63,456 nt of DNA from a bacterium (GCA_029561455.1 JAKQIY010000033.1:1-63456); one strand, 5' to 3'; positions 8,821 through 19,336 are shown, numbered from the stretch's first letter. The notes: generated by a model not told the origin, from the sequence alone. Numbers and translations: made by a program.

Positions 8821-8885
8821 AATCTCTCAAAAGTAACAGGCTGATGCCTGGAATATTACTAAAAGGGAAAATTTACTATTGCCAT

Positions 8886-8951
8886 CCAGTTATCCCGAAA
8901 AGTGGCTTACTTTTCTTATGGCTTTTTCGGACACTACGCCAGATAACCTGG
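8886..8951. repeat. Long imperfect inverted repeat upstream of the activase gene
   Basis: CCAGTTATC (8886-8894) pairs with GATAACCTGG (8942-8951, one bulged C), and an inner CCGAAAAG pairs with CTTTTTCGG. It lies 66-131 bases upstream of the ATG at 8820, in the gap between the reductase and activase genes. It has no U-tract, so it is not an obvious terminator; it could be a leader structure or an isolated repeat. Confidence 0.45.
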
Positions 8952-9061
8952 AATTTATTTATTCTCCGGGAGCTAACAGAGTGGTGGTTCAATGCCACAC
9001 ATTTTGAACAGGTAATAAATTAAGAAACAGTAATGAATGATTCAAGAAGAAAATCGACAGC

Positions 9062-9760
9062 TTAGTAACCGAAAAACGCTTCCGAATGAATTTTAGCCTG
9101 GGCAATACCGATTGTTTGCAGTTCCTGAGATATTTGCTCGACCATTAATATTGTTCCGCAAATATAATAATCATATTTAACATGATCCGGTAAATATTCT
9201 TTTAACACCGAGAGGTCAAAACGGCGTTTTTCGCCCGGCCAGTTTTTATCGCCGGTAATGATTGGAATATAACGAAAATTATCGCTCTGATAATTACTAA
9301 AAAAATTGTGATATGCCGCGCTGGCTAAAACTTTGTTTGAATAAAACAGCATCACCGGATCGCTCAAACCCTCATCATGCCTTTCTGTCAGCATAGATTT
9401 AAATGGTGTGATACCAATTCCACCGGCGATGAAAACCAGCGGCGCGCCGCTTATCCATTCCATACCTCCCATAGGCCCTATTAATTCCAAATCAACCGAA
9501 TAAGGTATTTCCAGCAGGGTTCTTTTATAACCGCTGCCGGTCATTCGGGTCGTGATGGTAATATAAGGTTCTTTGGGGGCGGATGAAATGGTAAAAGTAC
9601 GCCTGGGGCCCTTTTTATCCGGATATAATACACCGGGGAGTTTTAAATTAATATTTTGCCCGGCCCGAAATTCAAAGCTGCCCGGCTTGTCCAGTACAAA
9701 CTCTATAGTATTTTCGGCAATTTCACTTTTGCTGATCAGTTTTGTTTTGTAAACCTGCAT
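9062..9760 (-). CDS. FAD/NAD(P)-binding ferredoxin reductase-like protein
   Basis: This 232-residue protein is a stand-alone ferredoxin-NADP+ reductase-type flavoprotein. The N-terminal barrel has the FAD motif RRTFTISSAP (about 53-62), and the nucleotide domain starts with FIAGGIGITPFKSM (about 109-122). A cysteine near the C-terminus lies in YYICGT, the position of the conserved FNR Cys. There is no [2Fe-2S] domain, so an external partner is needed. The ATG at 9760 has GGGAAAAATAA upstream. It follows the RNase R gene by about 80 bases. The electron acceptor cannot be told; relatives reduce ferredoxin, hemoproteins or oxygenase components. Confidence 0.82.
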   Translation of the reverse strand: MQVYKTKLISKSEIAENTIEFVLDKPGSFEFRAGQNINLKLPGVLYPDKKGPRRTFTISSAPKEPYITITTRMTGSGYKRTLLEIPYSVDLELIGPMGGMEWISGAPLVFIAGGIGITPFKSMLTERHDEGLSDPVMLFYSNKVLASAAYHNFFSNYQSDNFRYIPIITGDKNWPGEKRRFDLSVLKEYLPDHVKYDYYICGTILMVEQISQELQTIGIAQAKIHSEAFFGY

Positions 9761-9840
9761 TTATTTTTCCCATTAAACCAGGCAATACACTTGTTAAAAC
9801 CACCCTGTTTTCCCTTGCAAACGAATCAGGCTCTAAATGT

Positions 9841-11937
9841 TTATGTTGCTAAAATAAAATCAATAATTCTTTCATTTCGATCAACATGACTGACGCGGAT
9901 TTTTACCGTATCCCCCAGTTTATATTTTTTCCCCGTATACTTGCCGATAAAAGTATAATTTTTCTCATCCAGAATGAAATATTCATCCAGGGTAGTAACA
10001 TGCACCAGCCCATCGATCAGCAATTCCGGAATTTCCACAAAAAAACCAAAAGATACCACGCGGGATATAATGCCGGTAAATTCCTGACCAAGGCGGGCTT
10101 CCATATATTCCGCTTTTTTCAGTTTTAAACAAGCCCGTTCCGCTTCCTGGGCGCGGATCTCGCGCTCGGTGCTGATATTACATTTATTTTGTAACTCTTT
10201 TTTATTGATCACCGGCGTCGCCAGCCTGGCGTACTTTTTTAATAACCGGTGCACCATCAAATCCGGATAACGACGGATCGGCGAAGTAAAATGCGTATAA
10301 TAAGTATAGGCCAAGCCAAAATGACCAATATTATCTGTAGAATACCGCGCTTTCATCATCGTACGGATCAGGATATCCTCAAGGATTACTGCAGATTGAT
10401 GCCCTTCAAACTGTTTTGCCATTTTTTGAAAAAACCCGGGGGTAACACGTTTTGGCATGCTGATACTAAATCCAAAGGCGCGGGTGAGGGCAAGGAATTC
10501 CCTGATCTTTTTTTCATCCGGCTTTTCATGAATACGATACACAAAAGGTAGTTTTTGTGGCTGGTTCTCCTGTAAAACTACCCCAACATGCCGGGCCACG
10601 GTTTCATTGGCCAGCAGCATAAATTCCTCGATCATACGGTTGGACTCGCCATGCTCTTTGCGGACAATATCGACGGGATGTCCCTGGTCGTCAAGCGTTA
10701 CCCCTACCTCTAAACTGTCAAAATCCACGCCACCGCGCTTTTGCCGCTTCAAGACCAGCTTTTTAGCTATCGCCAGCATTTCGCTCAACAGCGGTTGTAA
10801 CGGATTAGACAGCTTGCCGTCCAGAATATCCTGCGCTTCGCGATAGGTGAAACGTTTGACGCTTTTGATGATCGTTTCCCTGATCTCATAACCGGTAACA
10901 TTGGCATACTCATCCAGATCCATCAACACACTGTAACACAACCGATCCCGGCCTTCCACCAGGCTGCACAACACATTCGATACTTTTTCCGGCAGCATGG
11001 GAATCACCCGGTCAACCAGGTATACCGAAGTGCCGCGCTCGGCAGCCTCCTGCTCTGTAACGCTGTTTTCCGGGATATAGTAACTCACATCGGCAATATG
11101 CACACCAAGTCGGTATATGCCGTTGATATTTTCCAGGGAAATAGCATCATCAAAATCTTTGGCCTCGTCCGGGTCAATTGTAAATATGGGTATATTGCGC
11201 AAATCGAGGCGTTTTTGATACTCATCCGCCGGAATTGCACTTGGCAGATTTTCAGTTTCACGGTTTACCGCCAACGGAAAGGTAACCGGTAATTCAAAAT
11301 GATGTACCAGCGAAGTAATATCCACCCCCGGCGTCGCCGGATCGCCCAATATCTGCACAATTTCCCCGGCAGGACTGAGTTTGCGGTGTTCCCAGGAATC
11401 TATGGTTACCACCACTTTATCGCCATCCTGCGCGCCCTGTTCACGGCCCGACGCTATAATAATATCCTGGTTGATTTTCAGATCGTCCGGGATGACGAAA
11501 TTATAATGTTTACCCCTGGTAAACGTGCCGACCAGTTGTTTTCTGCTGCGCGATAGTACTTCAGTTATAATGCCTTCAGGACTCTTGCCCCTGGTCGATG
11601 CCAACAGCCTGACCCGCACCGTATCTTTGTGCAATGCCACGCCCATGTTCTTTTGGCTGATAAATATATCTTCCCCCTCTTCCTGGCTGACAAACCCGTA
11701 GCCCTGCGAATTGACCAGTAATTGTCCGGTAATTTCCGCAACTTTGGCCGGGTAACCATACAGGTTCTTTTTTAACTTGACAATCTTGCCTTCTTTGGCA
11801 AGAGTGCGAACCGTATCACGTAAACTTTGATATTCATGCTGAGGTATTCCTGCCCGACGCGAAATTTCTTTAACTTTAAAGGTGCGATACGGTTCGGATT
11901 TTAATATTTCCAGAATTGTTTTTTGTAATTTTTTCAA
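9841..11937 (-). CDS. rnr: Ribonuclease R (RNase II/R family 3'-5' exoribonuclease)
   Basis: The 698-residue protein has the order typical of RNase R: an N-terminal winged-helix-like segment (about 1-60), cold-shock domains (about 65-220), the catalytic RNB domain starting with DPDEAKDFDDAIS (about 256-268, metal-binding Asp residues) and continuing to TSPIRRYPDLMVHRLL (about 550-565), and a C-terminal S1 domain (about 618-697). It degrades structured RNA processively in the cytoplasm. It lacks the long basic tail of E. coli RNase R, hence the shorter length. The gene begins two bases after the lipoprotein gene at 11940, in an apparent run from the phosphomannomutase gene. Confidence 0.93.
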   Translation of the reverse strand: MKKLQKTILEILKSEPYRTFKVKEISRRAGIPQHEYQSLRDTVRTLAKEGKIVKLKKNLYGYPAKVAEITGQLLVNSQGYGFVSQEEGEDIFISQKNMGVALHKDTVRVRLLASTRGKSPEGIITEVLSRSRKQLVGTFTRGKHYNFVIPDDLKINQDIIIASGREQGAQDGDKVVVTIDSWEHRKLSPAGEIVQILGDPATPGVDITSLVHHFELPVTFPLAVNRETENLPSAIPADEYQKRLDLRNIPIFTIDPDEAKDFDDAISLENINGIYRLGVHIADVSYYIPENSVTEQEAAERGTSVYLVDRVIPMLPEKVSNVLCSLVEGRDRLCYSVLMDLDEYANVTGYEIRETIIKSVKRFTYREAQDILDGKLSNPLQPLLSEMLAIAKKLVLKRQKRGGVDFDSLEVGVTLDDQGHPVDIVRKEHGESNRMIEEFMLLANETVARHVGVVLQENQPQKLPFVYRIHEKPDEKKIREFLALTRAFGFSISMPKRVTPGFFQKMAKQFEGHQSAVILEDILIRTMMKARYSTDNIGHFGLAYTYYTHFTSPIRRYPDLMVHRLLKKYARLATPVINKKELQNKCNISTEREIRAQEAERACLKLKKAEYMEARLGQEFTGIISRVVSFGFFVEIPELLIDGLVHVTTLDEYFILDEKNYTFIGKYTGKKYKLGDTVKIRVSHVDRNERIIDFILAT

Positions 11938-11939
11938 AT

Positions 11940-12599
11940 TTATCGTTGAAACCTTATAGTCTGCCTGCTTTCTTCCAGTAAAGATTTCCAGGCGGAAGCA
12001 GGATATTTTTCAATAAAATAATCTTCGACCGGGCCAAAATTCAGCACTACTCCGTTAGCCAGTTTATAATCTTTGATACTGAATTTTTGAATGGTGTTTA
12101 CCTGGCCGGTCTGGGCGCTCATATCGTCCAGTTTGAATATGTTATTCTGCAAACTGGCAATACGACCAACCGGTTCAAAGGGATAATACAAAGCATTAAA
12201 AGTGATGGGTTGCTCCGAATTGGTTACCCGGTATGGATCGGTTGAGCGACGTAAACTGTTGGTTATGGTAACAGCGCTGCTGCGGCCGATGATGGAACGA
12301 ATACCCTTGATCGCATACTCACCCATCGGCACATCCGCCAGGGCAAAATATCCGTTTTCATCTGTTTTAGCCCACAAACCTAACTCTTTACCGTCGCTGG
12401 TTTTTCCATTAATGGCAACTTCGATGTTGGCGGTGTAGGAACCGGTTTCTTCAGAATAATAGTCATCCTCGATAATGACATGACCGATGACCAGCATGGT
12501 GGCATCGCTGGTTGGTTCAATAAAACCGCCGGTAGTTGTAGCGCAGCTCATAAATGCCATGCAGACAGCTATTACCAACAGGATAATTGTGTTTTTCAT
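11940..12599 (-). CDS. Lipoprotein with carboxypeptidase regulatory-like fold
   Basis: The 219-residue product begins with a lipoprotein signal peptide, MKNTIILLVIAVCMAFMSC, with the lipobox FMSC and Cys19 as the probable acylation site. The middle (about 70-105) contains DENGYFALADVPMGEYAI, the pattern of transthyretin-like beta-sandwich domains found in outer-membrane and surface proteins. No enzyme motif is present. It probably sits in the outer membrane facing the periplasm; its role is unknown. It lies 18 bases downstream of the phosphomannomutase gene and two bases upstream of rnr. Confidence 0.7.
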   Translation of the reverse strand: MKNTIILLVIAVCMAFMSCATTTGGFIEPTSDATMLVIGHVIIEDDYYSEETGSYTANIEVAINGKTSDGKELGLWAKTDENGYFALADVPMGEYAIKGIRSIIGRSSAVTITNSLRRSTDPYRVTNSEQPITFNALYYPFEPVGRIASLQNNIFKLDDMSAQTGQVNTIQKFSIKDYKLANGVVLNFGPVEDYFIEKYPASAWKSLLEESRQTIRFQR

Positions 12600-12617
12600 T
12601 TTGTCGCCCTTTCCTGG

Positions 12618-13997
12618 TTAGAATGTAAACTCTTTGTCTGAAAATTTTACGGCAGGATATTTTGCCAGTTTCTCTTTAAACAGATTGATGATTTCCGTCA
12701 GTTTTTCCCTGGTTTTTGCTTCAAAACGTAAGACCAGGGTCGGTTCGGTGTTGGACGCCCTTACCAGGCCCCAGCCGTCGCCAAATTCAACCCGCGCTCC
12801 GTCAATATCGATAACATGATGTTTCTCACTAAAGTCCCTGACCAGCGCTGCCACGACCCGAAATTTTTCTTCATCGGCGCAATGGACGCGGATTTCCGGA
12901 GACGAGGCAAATTTTGGAATTTCATTGACCAGCGCCGAAAAAGGCTTGTTCGCTCCGGCTACAATCTCCAGCAGACGCCCTGAGGCATAAATACCATCGT
13001 CATAACCATAATAATCATCGGCAAAGAACATGTGCCCGGACATTTCCCCGGCAAACACGGCTTTGGTCTCTTTCATTTTTGCTTTCAACAGGGAATGCCC
13101 GGTTTTCCACATGGTCGGTATGCCGCCATGTTTTTTAATAATTTCGGGCACCGCCTGGGAGCATTTAACATCGAACAAGATCTGCGCGCCCGGCTTTCTT
13201 TTCAACACATCTATACAAAACAACGATAATAACGTATCGGCAAAGATCAGGTTGCCTTTTTCATCAACTGCGCCGACCCGGTCCGCGTCGCCGTCATACG
13301 CCAAACCAATATCCGCTTTTTCTTCGAGCACCTTTTTAATTAAACCCTGCATATATTTGGGTACCGCCGGATCGGGCAAATGATTGGGAAAACTGCCATC
13401 CGGTTCGCAATACAACGGCACCACCTCCATACCCATTTCCTGCCATAATCCGGGGGCAATCGGCCCGGCAGTGGCATTGCCGGCGTCTACAACCACTTTT
13501 AATTTTTTGGCAAAATGGAACTTGCTTTTCAGCATCTTTAAATAATCGGGCATGACAAGTACCTGCCGCACCTGGCCCGGTTTGGCGGTTATGAATTCAT
13601 TCTGGTGAATAAGCCTTTTTAATTCCTGAATATCCTTGCCGAAAACCGAACCTAATCCTTCGCACATTTTAAAACCGTTAAATTCGATAGGATTATGACT
13701 GCCGGTTATCATCACACCGCCGTCGCTTTTTAGGAACACAATAGAAAAATATAAGGTCGGCGTGGTAACCTGACCGATGCTGTTCACATCGAGTCCTGTG
13801 GAAAGAATGCCTTTAATATAAATCTCTGCCAGGTGCGCGGAAGAAAGACGTAAATCGTATCCCACATTCACAATTTTATGGTTACGCTTTGCCATCAATG
13901 TTCCATAGGCTTTGCCCAGATTTAAAACCACATCATCGGTTAAATCCCTGGTAACAATGCCGCGAATATCATATTCACGAAAAATACTATCGTTCAT
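12618..13997 (-). CDS. Phosphomannomutase/phosphoglucomutase
   Basis: The 459-residue alpha-D-phosphohexomutase carries all four family signatures: the phosphoserine loop ITGSHNP (about 98-104), the metal loop DGDADR (about 241-246), the sugar-specificity loop GEMSGH (about 322-327) and the phosphate-binding loop RASNTEP (about 412-418). It interconverts hexose 1- and 6-phosphates, feeding GDP-mannose or UDP-glucose synthesis for cell-surface glycans. The GEMSGH loop is the one associated with dual mannose/glucose specificity. It lies 13 bases after prmC and is probably co-transcribed with the translation-termination genes upstream, an unrelated function. Confidence 0.92.
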   Translation of the reverse strand: MNDSIFREYDIRGIVTRDLTDDVVLNLGKAYGTLMAKRNHKIVNVGYDLRLSSAHLAEIYIKGILSTGLDVNSIGQVTTPTLYFSIVFLKSDGGVMITGSHNPIEFNGFKMCEGLGSVFGKDIQELKRLIHQNEFITAKPGQVRQVLVMPDYLKMLKSKFHFAKKLKVVVDAGNATAGPIAPGLWQEMGMEVVPLYCEPDGSFPNHLPDPAVPKYMQGLIKKVLEEKADIGLAYDGDADRVGAVDEKGNLIFADTLLSLFCIDVLKRKPGAQILFDVKCSQAVPEIIKKHGGIPTMWKTGHSLLKAKMKETKAVFAGEMSGHMFFADDYYGYDDGIYASGRLLEIVAGANKPFSALVNEIPKFASSPEIRVHCADEEKFRVVAALVRDFSEKHHVIDIDGARVEFGDGWGLVRASNTEPTLVLRFEAKTREKLTEIINLFKEKLAKYPAVKFSDKEFTF

Positions 13998-14010
13998 ACC
14001 AGCTCCCTTG

Positions 14011-14907
14011 TTATCTTTTTTTTACTTTTATAATCCGGTCTTTTCCGGCCAGGTCGCAGAAAATTTCCACCGGCTCAAATTCCGGCCGGTTGAATATTTG
14101 TTTAATACTTGACGCCTGCAACTCGCCGATCTCAAAAAAAGCTATTCCTTTTTCTTTTAATAAATATATAAAAAAATCAGGAAAATGTATATAAAAATCA
14201 AGGCCCTCTTGCCCGGCCAGCAAAGAAATTTGCGGCTCATGGGCTTTAATTTCTTCAGGCAACCGCTCATAGCCGGCGGCGTCGATATAGGGCGGATTGC
14301 TGACAATAATATCAAAATAATTATGTAAATGTTCCAGTTTACAATTCATAATATCCATTTGTATAAATTGTATGCAGGATTCAACATTATTCAAAACAGC
14401 ATTACGGCGCGCAATATTCAAAGCCGCTTCAGAAATATCCACCGCGGTTATCTGACAATCCGGATTATAATGCGCCAGGGATATGGCAATATTCCCCGAA
14501 CCGGCGCCAATATCCAGAATAACGGGATGCGGATTGTTCTCTACTAGAGTTTTACAATGCTCCAGGGTTAATTCAACCAGCATTTCGGTTTCGGGGCGGG
14601 GGATCAGCGCCCCGGGCCCTACAGTAAATGGCAAAGACATAAACTCGCATTGCCCGGTAATATACTGCAGCGGTTCGTGATTCAACCTTCTTTTCAACAA
14701 CACTTTAAATTCGGCCAGTTCATCCGCCTGCAGGGGGCGGTCAAAATCAAGGTATAATTTCACCCGGTTACATTTGAGAGTGTGGGCAAGCAAGATTTCC
14801 GCATTAAGACGACTGTTTTCAAACCCCTTTTCCATTAAATGTTTGGTCGTCCAATTGATTAATTGTATAATGGTCCAGCGATTTTGTTTTTCTTGTGTTT
14901 GAGACAA
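14011..14907 (-). CDS. prmC: Peptide chain release factor N5-glutamine methyltransferase
   Basis: The 298-residue S-adenosylmethionine-dependent enzyme methylates the Gln of the GGQ motif in release factors. An N-terminal helical domain recognises the release factor, ILDIGAGSGNIAISLA (about 130-145) binds SAM, and the catalytic NPPY stands at about 198-201. The gene begins six bases after the end of prfA, its substrate's gene, which is the widely conserved arrangement. Confidence 0.95.
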   Translation of the reverse strand: MSQTQEKQNRWTIIQLINWTTKHLMEKGFENSRLNAEILLAHTLKCNRVKLYLDFDRPLQADELAEFKVLLKRRLNHEPLQYITGQCEFMSLPFTVGPGALIPRPETEMLVELTLEHCKTLVENNPHPVILDIGAGSGNIAISLAHYNPDCQITAVDISEAALNIARRNAVLNNVESCIQFIQMDIMNCKLEHLHNYFDIIVSNPPYIDAAGYERLPEEIKAHEPQISLLAGQEGLDFYIHFPDFFIYLLKEKGIAFFEIGELQASSIKQIFNRPEFEPVEIFCDLAGKDRIIKVKKR

Positions 14908-14913
14908 AACTGT

Positions 14914-15981
14914 CTATTCCACCAGTTGTAATTTTTCTGCCCGGTCGGCCAGTTTCAGCTGTGCAATAAATTCTTCCAGTTCGCCATGCAGAACGTCCTC
15001 AAGCCGGTAGACGGTCAATGAAATACGATGATCTGTAACCCGACTTTGCGGAAAATTATAGGTTCGGATCTTGGCGCTGCGGTCGCCGGTGCTGACCATG
15101 GAACGCCGTTCTTTAGTCAGTTTCTCCTGTTCTTCCTGCAGGGCTTTTTCATATAACCGGGCGCGCAACACCTTTAATGCTTTAGCGCGGTTTTTATGCT
15201 GTGATTTTTCATCCTGGCAGGTTACTACCAAACCGCTGGGAATGTGGGTTATACGAACTGCGGAATCGGTGGTGTTGACGCTTTGTCCACCCGGCCCTGA
15301 TGAGCGGTATACATCAATCCGCAAATCATTGGGGTCGATCTGTACGTCAATTTCTTCCGCTTCCGGCAATACCGCTACAGTGGCGGCCGAGGTATGAATA
15401 CGTCCGCTGGTTTCTGTGGTCGGCACCCGCTGCACCCGGTGCACCCCGCCTTCGTACTTGATATTGCCATATACATCAGTCCCGGACAGTGAAAAGATTA
15501 CTTCACGAAAACCGCCGATTCCCTGGGCATTGGAACTCAATATTTCCAGCTTCCAACGATGTTTTTCAGCATAGTACTGGTACATGCGGAACAGATCCCC
15601 GGCAAACAAACCTGCTTCATCACCGCCGGTGCCGGCGCGTATTTCAACAACCGCATTCCTTGAATCGCGGGGGTCTTTGGGAACCAGTAAATATTTTAAT
15701 TGTTCTTCACAAGTCGATTTTTGTTTTTCCAGATCTTCCAGATCGGCCTGTGCCAGCTCTTTTAATTCCGCATCTTTGGTTTCGTTCAACACAGATTTAG
15801 CGCTGTCAATATCGGCAAGCGCTTTTTTATACTTGCGGTATTCCTTAACAATAACGCTTATTTCACTCGCTTCTTTGGCAAGTTCCCGGAACAGGCTGTT
15901 ATTACTGATCACCTGGGGATCACTGAGTTTGGCTTCTATTTCCAGAGACCTCTTCTCCAGGTTTTCGAGTTTATCTAACAC
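14914..15981 (-). CDS. prfA: Peptide chain release factor 1
   Basis: The 355-residue protein recognises UAA and UAG and triggers peptide release. The GGQ motif lies in [16 protein letters not shown] (about 225-240). The tripeptide in the stop-codon reading loop is PTT (in [10 protein letters not shown]), fitting the PxT of RF1 and not the SPF of RF2. The length is normal. It is followed after six bases by prmC. Upstream lie rpmE with its terminator and rho. Confidence 0.96.
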   Translation of the reverse strand: MLDKLENLEKRSLEIEAKLSDPQVISNNSLFRELAKEASEISVIVKEYRKYKKALADIDSAKSVLNETKDAELKELAQADLEDLEKQKSTCEEQLKYLLVPKDPRDSRNAVVEIRAGTGGDEAGLFAGDLFRMYQYYAEKHRWKLEILSSNAQGIGGFREVIFSLSGTDVYGNIKYEGGVHRVQRVPTTETSGRIHTSAATVAVLPEAEEIDVQIDPNDLRIDVYRSSGPGGQSVNTTDSAVRITHIPSGLVVTCQDEKSQHKNRAKALKVLRARLYEKALQEEQEKLTKERRSMVSTGDRSAKIRTYNFPQSRVTDHRISLTVYRLEDVLHGELEEFIAQLKLADRAEKLQLVE

Positions 15982-16301
15982 GGGCTATCCTTTAACATAT
16001 TCAATTTTAAATGATCGGCAGCAATTTACAGATTTTAATCGCCGCTCTCTGAAAATCAGAACCAACCAAAATAATACAATTTTTTGGACTAGCGCTCCCG
16101 GCTGAAAAAAATGAGTGCCGCACATACCGGATAATTATTTCGGAAATGACTCGCCCCCATATTAATCGCATTCAAACAGAATAGCATAACTTCACCTTGC
16201 TCCGGGCCGCATTAACAATAAACAGCCCCGCCGGGACAAAAAAAAACGGAATGCCTCCCCGGTTTGGGGAAATACTATTCCGCTTGCTAAAAAAAAACCG
16301 G
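15982..16301. other. Intergenic region between rpmE and prfA
   Basis: These 320 bases hold the rpmE terminator at 16237-16282 and presumably the promoter of the prfA-prmC operon. Apart from the terminator I see no structured RNA or coding region. Confidence 0.5.
16237..16282 (-). terminator. Intrinsic terminator of rpmE
   Basis: Read on the minus strand, CGGAAT pairs with ATTCCG (16277-16282 and 16247-16252) with an inner CCCC/GGGG stem, followed by a run of about nine T (16238-16246). It lies 20 bases beyond the rpmE stop codon. Confidence 0.85.
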
Positions 16302-16526
16302 TTAAGCTTTTTGCTCGGCTTGTTTCTGAAATTTTTCATATTTGCGGCGGAATTTATCTACACGTCCTGCCGTATCGACCAGCTTCTGTTTACCGGTAAA
16401 ATAGGGGTGGCATTCCGAACAAATTTCAACCTGTATATTGCCTACCGTTGTGCGGGTTTGAAAGGTATTGCCACAAGCACAGCTTACCGTGCTGACTTCA
16501 TATTTAGGATGAATTCCCTCTTTCAA
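16302..16526 (-). CDS. rpmE: Large ribosomal subunit protein bL31
   Basis: The 74-residue protein is a standard bL31, starting MKEGIHPKY. It retains the zinc ligands as CACG (residues 16-19) and CSEC (36-39), so it is the zinc-binding (C+) form. The N-terminus and length are normal. It sits between rho and prfA, a widespread order, and has its own terminator. Confidence 0.96.
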   Translation of the reverse strand: MKEGIHPKYEVSTVSCACGNTFQTRTTVGNIQVEICSECHPYFTGKQKLVDTAGRVDKFRRKYEKFQKQAEQKA

Positions 16527-16624
16527 GGCTTTTTCTCCTTATCCTTATATAAATAGATGTACAATAATTGCCGTTTACAAATGAATAATTTAATAAAAAT
16601 TTTACAAGATTGCAAGCAAAACAA

Positions 16625-17872
16625 TTACATGCTCATCGATTCCAGGAAAGATTTATTGGATTTACTACCCTGTATTTTTCCAAGTAAAAATTCCATTGCC
16701 TCAACTGTATTCAATTCGGCCAGCAGCTTGCGTAAAATCCATACCCGGTTCAGTTCTTTATCGGTCAGTAACAATTCTTCCTTGCGCGTACCGGAACGGT
16801 TTACATCGATGGACGGGAATACGCGGCGGTCGGACAAGCGGCGATCCAGCACCAGTTCCATATTACCGGTTCCCTTGAATTCCTCAAAAATAACTTCATC
16901 CATACGGCTGCCGGTATCGATAAGCGCGGTAGCAATGATCGTCAAACTGCCGCCTTCTTCGATATTACGGGCGGCGCCGAAGAACCGTTTGGGACGATGC
17001 AGGGCATTGGCATCCACACCACCGGACAATATTTTGCCGCTGTGCGGCACCACGGCGTTGTGTGCGCGCGCCAGACGGGTTATACTATCCAGCAAGATCA
17101 CCACATCCTGGCCATATTCAACCAGCCGCTTGGATTTTTCCAGCACCATATCGGCAACCTGCACGTGCCGCTCCGCCGGTTCATCAAAAGTCGAGCTGAC
17201 AACCTCGGCAGCCACCGACCGTTCCATATCCGTCACTTCTTCCGGGCGTTCATCGATCAATAACACGATCAGCTTGATTTCCGGGTGATTCTTGGTAATG
17301 CTGTTGGCAATTTTTTGTAATAGGGTGGTTTTGCCGGTTTTAGGTTGCGCAACGATCAAGCCTCTTTGTCCCTTGCCGATCGGGGTTAGCAAATTCATAA
17401 TACGCATCGAGTATTCTTTGGGCAGGGTTTCAAGATCTATTTTTTCATTTGGATAAAGAGGGGTAAGATTGTCGAACAGCATTTTGGTTTTGGCTTCTTC
17501 CGGGTTTTCGAAATTGAGCGCCTCTACTTTAAGCAAGGCAAAGAAACGCTCATTTTCTTTGGGCGGGCGGATTTGCCCGGAAATCGTATCCCCGGTACGC
17601 ATACCGAACCGCTTGATCTGCGATGGCGATACATATATATCATCCGGCCCCGGCAGGTAATTATAATCCGGTGAACGTAAAAAACCATAACCATCCGGCA
17701 GCACTTCCAAAACGCCTTCGGCAAAGATCAAACCTTCCTTTTTGGTTTGTTCTTCAAGGATTTTGAAGATGAGTTCGGCCTTTTTAAGGCCGGTGACGCC
17801 GGATACACCCAGTTCCTGAGCCATGTGAGTTAATTCGGCAATCTTTAGATTTTTGAGTTCCGCTATGTCCAT
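16625..17872 (-). CDS. rho: Transcription termination factor Rho
   Basis: The 415-residue hexameric RNA-dependent ATPase has an N-terminal helical domain (about 1-45), an RNA-binding cold-shock-like domain (about 50-125, with GYGFLRSP), a Walker A in [12 protein letters not shown] (about 170-181), Walker B ([13 protein letters not shown]) and the loop [20 protein letters not shown] that contacts RNA. It terminates transcription of untranslated RNA. It lacks large N-terminal inserts seen in some FCB and actinobacterial Rho proteins. Confidence 0.96.
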   Translation of the reverse strand: MDIAELKNLKIAELTHMAQELGVSGVTGLKKAELIFKILEEQTKKEGLIFAEGVLEVLPDGYGFLRSPDYNYLPGPDDIYVSPSQIKRFGMRTGDTISGQIRPPKENERFFALLKVEALNFENPEEAKTKMLFDNLTPLYPNEKIDLETLPKEYSMRIMNLLTPIGKGQRGLIVAQPKTGKTTLLQKIANSITKNHPEIKLIVLLIDERPEEVTDMERSVAAEVVSSTFDEPAERHVQVADMVLEKSKRLVEYGQDVVILLDSITRLARAHNAVVPHSGKILSGGVDANALHRPKRFFGAARNIEEGGSLTIIATALIDTGSRMDEVIFEEFKGTGNMELVLDRRLSDRRVFPSIDVNRSGTRKEELLLTDKELNRVWILRKLLAELNTVEAMEFLLGKIQGSKSNKSFLESMSM

Positions 17873-18058
17873 TTTCTCCTCGTAATTAATATTATTAATT
17901 CAAATAGTCACATTTCAAATGCAAAATGCCAGTCTGCTTCTATGTACTATACGTATTTTTATTAAGTTTAAACAATCAAACAGGTTTAATCGGCAGGTAT
18001 TTTTCCTTGTTTTGAATACTTACCTGGTAAATCATCTACCTCCCCGCAAAGTTCATAT

Positions 18059-19177
18059 TCAATTTTGTTTAGTATAAACTTGTAAAGCCTCCTCAGTTTG
18101 TGGATTAAAAAAATGCGCTTTTTGTAAATCAAGACCAATGGCAATATCTGAATTGACCTGCGGTTTTTCAGTTAAATTTAAACGTGCTACCAGTATTTGT
18201 CCGGCGGCTTTTAAATATAAAAACATTTCGTTACCCATTGGTTCAACAACTTCCAGTCGGGCTGTGATATTATGCAATCCGTCGGTCTGCGGCGCTGTAT
18301 TCTTTACGCTCAAATGTTCCGGCCGGATACCCATTACTACTCTGGTACCCGCAAGCGATTCCAACTCCTGGCGGCGGCTATCCGGCATTTTTATTTTCAG
18401 GTCCTGACAGATAAACCACAATCCATCATCGCGAACCAACTCGCCATCGAGAAAATTCATGGCCGGGCTGCCGATAAAACCGGCCACAAATTTATTGGCC
18501 GGATAATGATACAAATTTAACGGCGTATCCATTTGCTGAATACGGCCATCCTTTAACACCACAATGCGTTCACCCATGGTCATAGCTTCTACCTGGTCGT
18601 GGGTAACATAGATCATGGTCGAACTCAGGCGGGTATGCAGTTTGGATATTTCCGTCCGCATTTGCACCCTGAGCTTGGCGTCAAGATTCGATAATGGCTC
18701 ATCGAATAAAAATACTTTGGGTTTGCGGACAATTGCCCGCCCGACTGCCACTCTTTGCCGCTGTCCGCCGGAAAGCGCCTTGGGCTTGCGATCCAGTAAA
18801 TGGGTTATATCCAGAATTTCTGCCGCTTCGTTAACCCGTTGCGTAATTTCATCTTTGCTGAATTTGCGTAGCTTGAGGCCGAAGGCCATGTTTTCATAAA
18901 CTGTCATGTGCGGATACAGGGCATAGTTTTGAAAAACCATGGCAATGTCCCGGTCCTTGGGAGGCACCTGGTTGACTACTTTACCGTCGATAGCTATTTC
19001 ACCTGAGGATATATCCTCCAGCCCGGCGATCATACGCAGCAGGGTCGATTTTCCACAACCTGAAGGCCCTACCAGTACTACAAATTCGGTATCTTTGATA
19101 GAAATATTGGCCGCACTGACTGCGGTTACTTTTTTGTCAAAAACCTTGGTTACATTCCGTAATTCTACACTAGCCAC
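18059..19177 (-). CDS. ABC transporter ATP-binding protein, MalK/UgpC type
   Basis: The 372-residue ATPase has Walker A GPSGCGKST (about 37-45), signature LSGGQRQRVAVGR, Walker B VFLFDEPLSNLDAK and switch THDQVEAM, then a C-terminal TOBE/regulatory region (from about 240, including RPEHLSV) typical of the CUT1 carbohydrate importers. It would power uptake of sugars or glycerol-3-phosphate at the inner membrane. No permease or binding-protein gene lies next to it, so like MsmX of Bacillus it may serve transporters encoded elsewhere. It stands apart, with gaps of about 160-190 bases on both sides. Confidence 0.9.
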   Translation of the reverse strand: MASVELRNVTKVFDKKVTAVSAANISIKDTEFVVLVGPSGCGKSTLLRMIAGLEDISSGEIAIDGKVVNQVPPKDRDIAMVFQNYALYPHMTVYENMAFGLKLRKFSKDEITQRVNEAAEILDITHLLDRKPKALSGGQRQRVAVGRAIVRKPKVFLFDEPLSNLDAKLRVQMRTEISKLHTRLSSTMIYVTHDQVEAMTMGERIVVLKDGRIQQMDTPLNLYHYPANKFVAGFIGSPAMNFLDGELVRDDGLWFICQDLKIKMPDSRRQELESLAGTRVVMGIRPEHLSVKNTAPQTDGLHNITARLEVVEPMGNEMFLYLKAAGQILVARLNLTEKPQVNSDIAIGLDLQKAHFFNPQTEEALQVYTKQN

Positions 19178-19336
19178 AATGCACCCCGACGCTGCAATTA
19201 ATTAATAAATTAAAATAATTATACGATTTCAAACCAACACGAACCTTTTACACGGCAGCTTTATATGGAGAATATATTGGTGTGTTATTTCCTTGAGGTA
19301 ACGCAGGTTACTTTTTATTAAGATAAAAAAAATTAT

